Shown piece after piece: positions 60,094 to 64,000 of a stretch of 64,000 nt of DNA (position 1 is the first letter of the stretch; the number at the start of each line of letters is the position of its first letter). The notes beneath the pieces were generated by a model. That model worked only from the letters and a program-made list of their open reading frames with translations, made no database searches and was not told the origin of the DNA. Both the position numbers and the translations under genes were made by a program. This stretch comes from JANOXC01 sp031418215 (lineage in GTDB: Bacteria > Bacteroidota > Bacteroidia > AKYH767-A > OLB10): assembly GCA_031418215.1 (NCBI GenBank), contig JANOXC010000154.1, positions 1 to 64,000 of the forward strand, given 5' to 3'.

Positions 60094-60447
60094 CTATTTA
60101 TCCGATAAAATTTTTTCCGCTTTCTTTCCCATGCTTTTAACCACCATTTCATATGAATGATCGATCAATTCAAAAATTAGTTTCTTCTTGAGTAAACCAT
60201 TTATCATTACGGTATTCCAGTGCTTTTTATTCATGTGAAAACCGGGTGTGATTTCCTCATGATGCTCCCGCAATTCAATTGCCTTTTCAGGATCACACTT
60301 CAGGTTGATGCTGTCGGGTGCTCCCAAATCAATCAAGGCAAACATCTTACCGGCAACTTTAAAAACCAGCACAAACTCATTAAAAGGAAACGATTCCGTT
60401 ACTTCCCTTTTGCTGATGCAATGTTCGCGGATCTGCTCAACGTTCAT
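60094..60447 (-). CDS. MmcQ/YjbR family DNA-binding-fold protein
   Basis: A 117-residue protein from the ATG at 60445-60447 (MNVEQIREHCISKREVTESFPF). The pattern VTESFPFNEFVLVFKVAGKMFALIDL, SINLKCDPEKAIELREHHEEITPGFHMNKKHWNTVMI matches MmcQ/YjbR proteins, which have a CyaY-like/DNA-binding-like fold and no settled role. The frame extends 24 codons upstream into repeat-like DNA and is not used. Confidence 0.85.
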   Translation of the reverse strand: MNVEQIREHCISKREVTESFPFNEFVLVFKVAGKMFALIDLGAPDSINLKCDPEKAIELREHHEEITPGFHMNKKHWNTVMINGLLKKKLIFELIDHSYEMVVKSMGKKAEKILSDK

Positions 60448-60596
60448 TTTGCAAAAATGAGGAAAAAAAGTGCTGGGTTCCGAGTACTGGGTGCTGGGTT
60501 CGATTTGAAAATTCGGCAATTAGATAATTTGAAAATTAAGTGCTATTTTTAAAAATATACTGGAACACACAGGCAAAGATTTTTTATCCCTAGTGT

Positions 60597-60764
60597 TGTC
60601 ATTCAGTAGGAACCTTGTCAAATCGCACTGAAATTGCCAAGTATCTAGGGAAAAGTTAATTCAGGGCGCAGAAAGAAAATATTTTCACTACCATACTTCG
60701 ACCTGCTTTTTGTGGGTTAATTACTCTCCATGCTCCAAAATGACAAGGTTCCTCCTGAATGACA
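60597..60764. repeat. MITE-like element with 24-bp terminal inverted repeats
   Basis: The 24 bases at 60597-60620 (start TGTCATTCAGTAGGAACC) and at 60741-60764 are inverted copies with a single mismatch. They enclose 120 bp with no frame. TATCCCTAG just outside and CTAGGGAAAAG inside give nested pairing. The TGTCATTC-type terminus is common in Bacteroidota intergenic repeats. It fills most of the 415-bp gap between YjbR and polA. A lone ATTCGTAATTCGCTGAT (60801-60817) is a solo arm of the ATCAACGAAT family. Confidence 0.8.
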
Positions 60765-60862
60765 TTAGGTGTGGGTGAAAACCTTCTACAATCCGAAATA
60801 ATTCGTAATTCGCTGATTTATTTATTTACTTTGAAGAATCATTACAGAATTTACAACTTAAA

Positions 60863-63727
60863 ATGAAAAAACTCTTTTTACTGGACGCTTTAGCGCTCAT
60901 CTACCGAAGCTACTACGCCCTCATACGAAATCCAAGAATAACCTCAACAGGTCGCAACACCAATGCACAATTCGGTTTTACAACAACGCTGGTTGACCTC
61001 ATCAATAAAGAAAAGCCCACCCATATGGCTGTGTGCTTTGATACCCATGCCGCAACTGAACGTCATACCGACTTCGCTGATTACAAAGCCAATCGCGAAG
61101 AAGCACCGGAAGATTTAATACTGGCTTTGCCTGACATTAAAAAGATCATTGAAGGGTTTAACATTCCCGTTGTTGAGCTAGATGGTTTTGAAGCTGATGA
61201 CATCATTGGCACACTTGCATTGGAAGCGGCAGATGTTGGTTATACTGTTTACATGGTAACGCCGGATAAAGATTACGGACAAATCGTTCGGGACAATATC
61301 TTTATATATAAACCCTCCTACCAGGGTAATGCTCCTGAAATCATGGGGCCGAAAGAAGTGTGTGCAAAATGGAATATTAATAATGTACACCAGGTAATTG
61401 ATCTTTTAGGAATGATGGGAGATGCTGTGGATAACATTCCCGGTATTAAAGGAATTGGCGAAAAGACTGCTGTTAAATTATTGTCTGAATATCATTCACT
61501 GGAAAATGTATTGGCCAATGCTGATAACATTAAAGGTTCTATGGGTGAAAAAGTACGTGCCGGAAGAGAGAATGCAATTATGTCGAAAAAACTGGCAACG
61601 ATTATTACGAATGTTCCTGTAGAATTTCACGAAGAGAATTTCCGTTTGAAAGAAGCGAATAAGGAAAGTTTATCAGAAGTATTTGCAGAACTGGAATTTA
61701 AAACATTAGGCAAACGGATTTTAGGGGATGCTTTTAATGCTTTCGCAGGAAATGGGAATGATGCAAGAGCCGATAACCGGCAACGTGATTTATTTGGAAA
61801 TGTGATTGAATCAAAAGGCGCCACTGTTGTTGAACGCAAAGAAAACAATACCACAGAAGCCGCAGATCAAAGCAATTTGGAAACGCAGTTGGGGATGACG
61901 GCTGAACACAACATTGAAAACACGCCGCATGAATATATATTGGTGAATGATGGCAATGCTGTTGATGCTTTAATCAATACATTGAAGAAAGTCAAAGAAA
62001 TTTGTTTTGATACAGAAACCACAGGGAAAGATGCCAACGACATGGAAATTGTTGGTATGAGCTTTTCCATTGAACCGCATAAGGGATGGTATGTTCCCTT
62101 ATCTGCTGATCAAAAATTAGCACAACGTAAAATTGATCAGTTTAAAATCCTGTTTGATAATCCCGACATCCTTTGGATTGGACATAATATAAAATATGAT
62201 TTGTTAGTGATGAAGTGGTACAACATAGAGATCAAAGGCAAGATTACCGATACCATGCTGGCACACTACCTCATTGATCCCGATGGAAGAAGAGGAATGG
62301 ATTTGCTGAGCACGCAATATCTGCACTATGAACCGGTAAGCATTGAAACGCTCATTGGTAAGAAAGGAAAGAATCAGGGCAGCATGCGCGATGCTGAACT
62401 GGAAATGATAAAAGAATATGCTGCAGAAGATGCAGATGTTACGTTACAACTGAGTAAAGTATTTGCGCCAATGTTGAAAGAGCGCGGTGTGGAAGAAGTG
62501 TATGACAAAGTGGAAAATCCCTTGGTGCCGGTTTTAGCGGATATGGAATTTGAAGGAATTAAAGTGGATGTTGATTTTTTGAATGCTTACTCAAAGGAAT
62601 TGGAAAAAGAAGCCGGAGAAAGTGAAGCGAGCGTTTATAAACAAGCAGGTGTGAAATTTAATTTGGCTTCCCCAAAACAATTGGGTGAGGTACTATTTGA
62701 TATTTTAAAGATTGATGCTAAAGCAAAAAAAACCAAGACAGGGCAGTATGCAACAGGTGAAGATGTATTATTAAAACTAGCACACCAACATAAAATTGTA
62801 GATGACATACTTGCCTTCCGTGAGCTTACGAAATTAAAATCTACTTATGTTGATGCACTCCCTTTAATGATTAACCGAAAGACAGGTCGCGTACACACTT
62901 CCTACAACCAGGCCATTGCTGTTACAGGACGATTAAGTTCCAACAACCCCAATTTGCAAAACATCCCGGTGCGTACTGAGCGTGGGCGTGAAATACGAAA
63001 AGCATTTATTCCACGCGACAAAGATCATGTATTACTATCTGCCGACTATTCGCAGATTGAATTGCGCATCGTTGCAGCCATGAGTGGTGATGAAAACATG
63101 TGTCAGGCATTTCGTGATCATAAAGACATTCACACAGCAACAGCGGCACGTATTTACAAAATTGAAGAAAGTGAGGTGACCAAAGAAATGCGTTACAAAG
63201 CGAAGAGTGTAAACTTTGGTATCATATACGGACAAAGTGCATTTGGCCTCGCAGAAAACATTGGTGTTTCCCGCACAGAAGCAAAAGAACTCATCGACAA
63301 TTACTGGAAGGAATATGGCGCCATCAAAACCTTTATGGATTTGCAGGTAAATTTTGCAAGAGAGAATGGTTATGTACAAACCTTAATGGGTAGAAAAAGA
63401 TGGCTGCGCGATATACTCTCTTCAAATGCTGTAGTACGCGGGTTCGCCGAGCGCAATGCCATTAACATGCCCATACAGGGAACAGCTGCCGACATGATTA
63501 AGCTGGCCATGATTCGCATACAGAAAGAACTAAAAAAACAACAGCTGCAATCCAAAATGATTTTACAGGTGCATGATGAATTAGTGTTTGATGTACATCG
63601 CAGTGAAGTAGAAAAAATAAAACCCGTCATCCTTGACGGTATGCAGCATGCGCTTGAATTACCAAATGAAGTACCAACCGATGCTGAAGTGGGTGTTGGG
63701 GAGATTTGGTTGGTGGCGAATTTATAA
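60863..63727 (+). CDS. polA: DNA polymerase I
   Basis: A 954-residue enzyme with all three domains. 5'-3' exonuclease (about 1-290): LLDALALIYRSYYAL, ELDGFEADDIIGTLA, DLLGMMGDAVDNIPGIKGIGEKTA. 3'-5' exonuclease: CFDTETTGKD, WIGHNIKYDLLVMK and YAAEDADVT, all with their metal ligands, so proofreading should be active. Polymerase: TGRLSSNNPNLQNIPVR, SADYSQIELR (motif A), MRYKAKSVNFGIIYG (O helix, K and Y) and LQVHDELVF (motif C). It lies downstream of the MITE-like element. Confidence 0.98.
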   Translation: MKKLFLLDALALIYRSYYALIRNPRITSTGRNTNAQFGFTTTLVDLINKEKPTHMAVCFDTHAATERHTDFADYKANREEAPEDLILALPDIKKIIEGFNIPVVELDGFEADDIIGTLALEAADVGYTVYMVTPDKDYGQIVRDNIFIYKPSYQGNAPEIMGPKEVCAKWNINNVHQVIDLLGMMGDAVDNIPGIKGIGEKTAVKLLSEYHSLENVLANADNIKGSMGEKVRAGRENAIMSKKLATIITNVPVEFHEENFRLKEANKESLSEVFAELEFKTLGKRILGDAFNAFAGNGNDARADNRQRDLFGNVIESKGATVVERKENNTTEAADQSNLETQLGMTAEHNIENTPHEYILVNDGNAVDALINTLKKVKEICFDTETTGKDANDMEIVGMSFSIEPHKGWYVPLSADQKLAQRKIDQFKILFDNPDILWIGHNIKYDLLVMKWYNIEIKGKITDTMLAHYLIDPDGRRGMDLLSTQYLHYEPVSIETLIGKKGKNQGSMRDAELEMIKEYAAEDADVTLQLSKVFAPMLKERGVEEVYDKVENPLVPVLADMEFEGIKVDVDFLNAYSKELEKEAGESEASVYKQAGVKFNLASPKQLGEVLFDILKIDAKAKKTKTGQYATGEDVLLKLAHQHKIVDDILAFRELTKLKSTYVDALPLMINRKTGRVHTSYNQAIAVTGRLSSNNPNLQNIPVRTERGREIRKAFIPRDKDHVLLSADYSQIELRIVAAMSGDENMCQAFRDHKDIHTATAARIYKIEESEVTKEMRYKAKSVNFGIIYGQSAFGLAENIGVSRTEAKELIDNYWKEYGAIKTFMDLQVNFARENGYVQTLMGRKRWLRDILSSNAVVRGFAERNAINMPIQGTAADMIKLAMIRIQKELKKQQLQSKMILQVHDELVFDVHRSEVEKIKPVILDGMQHALELPNEVPTDAEVGVGEIWLVANL

Positions 63728-63776
63728 TAATATTACTTTTCCTTTCTATAGTTTGGTAGTAACAAACGAAAACGAC

Positions 63777-63807
63777 TTGTTTTTAGTCTCATAAATAACT
63801 AAATTTG
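63777..63807 (+). promoter_or_regulatory. Promoter of nucleotidyltransferase gene
   Basis: TTG (63777-63779), 20-base spacer, TAAATTTG (63800-63807). Exact consensus match, 9 bp before the ATG. Confidence 0.65.
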
Positions 63808-63815
63808 TAATTGAA

Positions 63816-64000
63816 ATGAAAGAGATAAATCTGCATATTGACCAAATTCAACAACTTTGTGCCTCTAACAAAGTTAAGTCTCTTTTTGCATTCGGCTCTG
63901 TTACCAATAATAAATTTAATGCTGACAGTGATATTGATTTGGTGGTAGATATTGCAGAAAACGATCCGCTCTCTTATGCAGAAAGTTATTTTAATTTAAA
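63816..64000 (+). CDS. Minimal nucleotidyltransferase (MNT/MntA-like), partial
   Basis: The first 61 residues of a protein cut by the window edge. The motif FAFGSVTNNKFNADSDIDLVVDI is the G-S-x9-DxD nucleotidyltransferase core. With its short N-terminus this fits MNT-domain proteins, which often act as antitoxins to HEPN ribonucleases by adding AMP. The expected HEPN partner would lie beyond the window. It has its own promoter. Confidence 0.8.
   Translation, partial: MKEINLHIDQIQQLCASNKVKSLFAFGSVTNNKFNADSDIDLVVDIAENDPLSYAESYFNL

Overview
The window is about 40% GC and comes from a Bacteroidota chromosome, probably of the Chitinophagales/Sphingobacteriia type. The evidence is type IX secretion (T9SS) parts and cargo (PorW/SprE, type A and type B C-terminal sorting domains), a LytTR membrane regulator, a THX ribosomal protein, few Shine-Dalgarno sequences, and several TTG-N18..20-TAnnTTTG promoters typical of this phylum. 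Most genes are ordinary housekeeping genes. The accessory content is surface proteins, small palindromic repeats and one unusual RNA locus.

Layout. 1-118: heptamer tandem array. 146-1826 (-): LytTR regulator and a DUF2306-like membrane protein. 1872-10129: PorW lipoprotein (-) divergent from M23 peptidase, then dxr, rseP, scpA and a flippase-like membrane protein (+). 10130-10538: composite hairpin repeat region. 10539-13800: 3-hydroxyanthranilate dioxygenase with a small helical protein (-), divergent from an SDR and a 2-aminomuconate-semialdehyde-type dehydrogenase (+). 13906-16431: LRR surface protein, two small proteins and more hairpin repeats. 16543-18333 (-): lepA. 18572-26399 (+): ECF sigma factor, membrane anti-sigma-like protein ending in a gliding-type sorting domain, and two large paralogous surface proteins with terminators. 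26500-30798 (+): metF, ArsC-like, EamA, yicC, gmk, nadD. 30960-35447 (-): purQ, THX, cyclase/kynurenine formamidase-like, hemW, T9SS propeller-like protein. 35623-41565 (-): rimP-nusA-infB and a histidine kinase. 41708-48016: GT9 glycosyltransferase (+), and ileS, DksA-like and lspA (-). 48303-52281: DUF2147, Lrp, a promoter/terminator-bounded tRNA-like RNA, an IS5 remnant, a truncated T9SS protein and a second propeller-like protein. 52445-55918 (-): threonine dehydrogenase-like, cysS, glutaminyl-cyclase-like lipoprotein. 56004-60447: YfhO-type membrane protein (+) and small conserved genes (-). 60863-63727 (+): polA. 63816-64000: start of a minimal nucleotidyltransferase gene.

How the parts connect. 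Several secreted proteins expose Gln directly after the predicted signal-peptidase site, and a glutaminyl-cyclase-like M28 lipoprotein is in the same window. PorW belongs to the T9SS that should export the proteins with sorting domains. The sigma/anti-sigma pair is in one transcription unit with a large type B CTD surface protein, which suggests cell-surface-controlled expression. The dioxygenase, aldehyde dehydrogenase and cyclase are scattered pieces of tryptophan/kynurenine catabolism.

Most notable observations: (1) a tRNA-shaped RNA at 49456-49622 with a variable region of about 99 nt, its own promoter and terminator; (2) a family of intergenic hairpins with compensatory arm changes; (3) a sigma/anti-sigma unit in which the anti-sigma-like protein itself ends in a PKD domain and a T9SS type B domain. 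All assignments are from reading the sequence; no database search was run.
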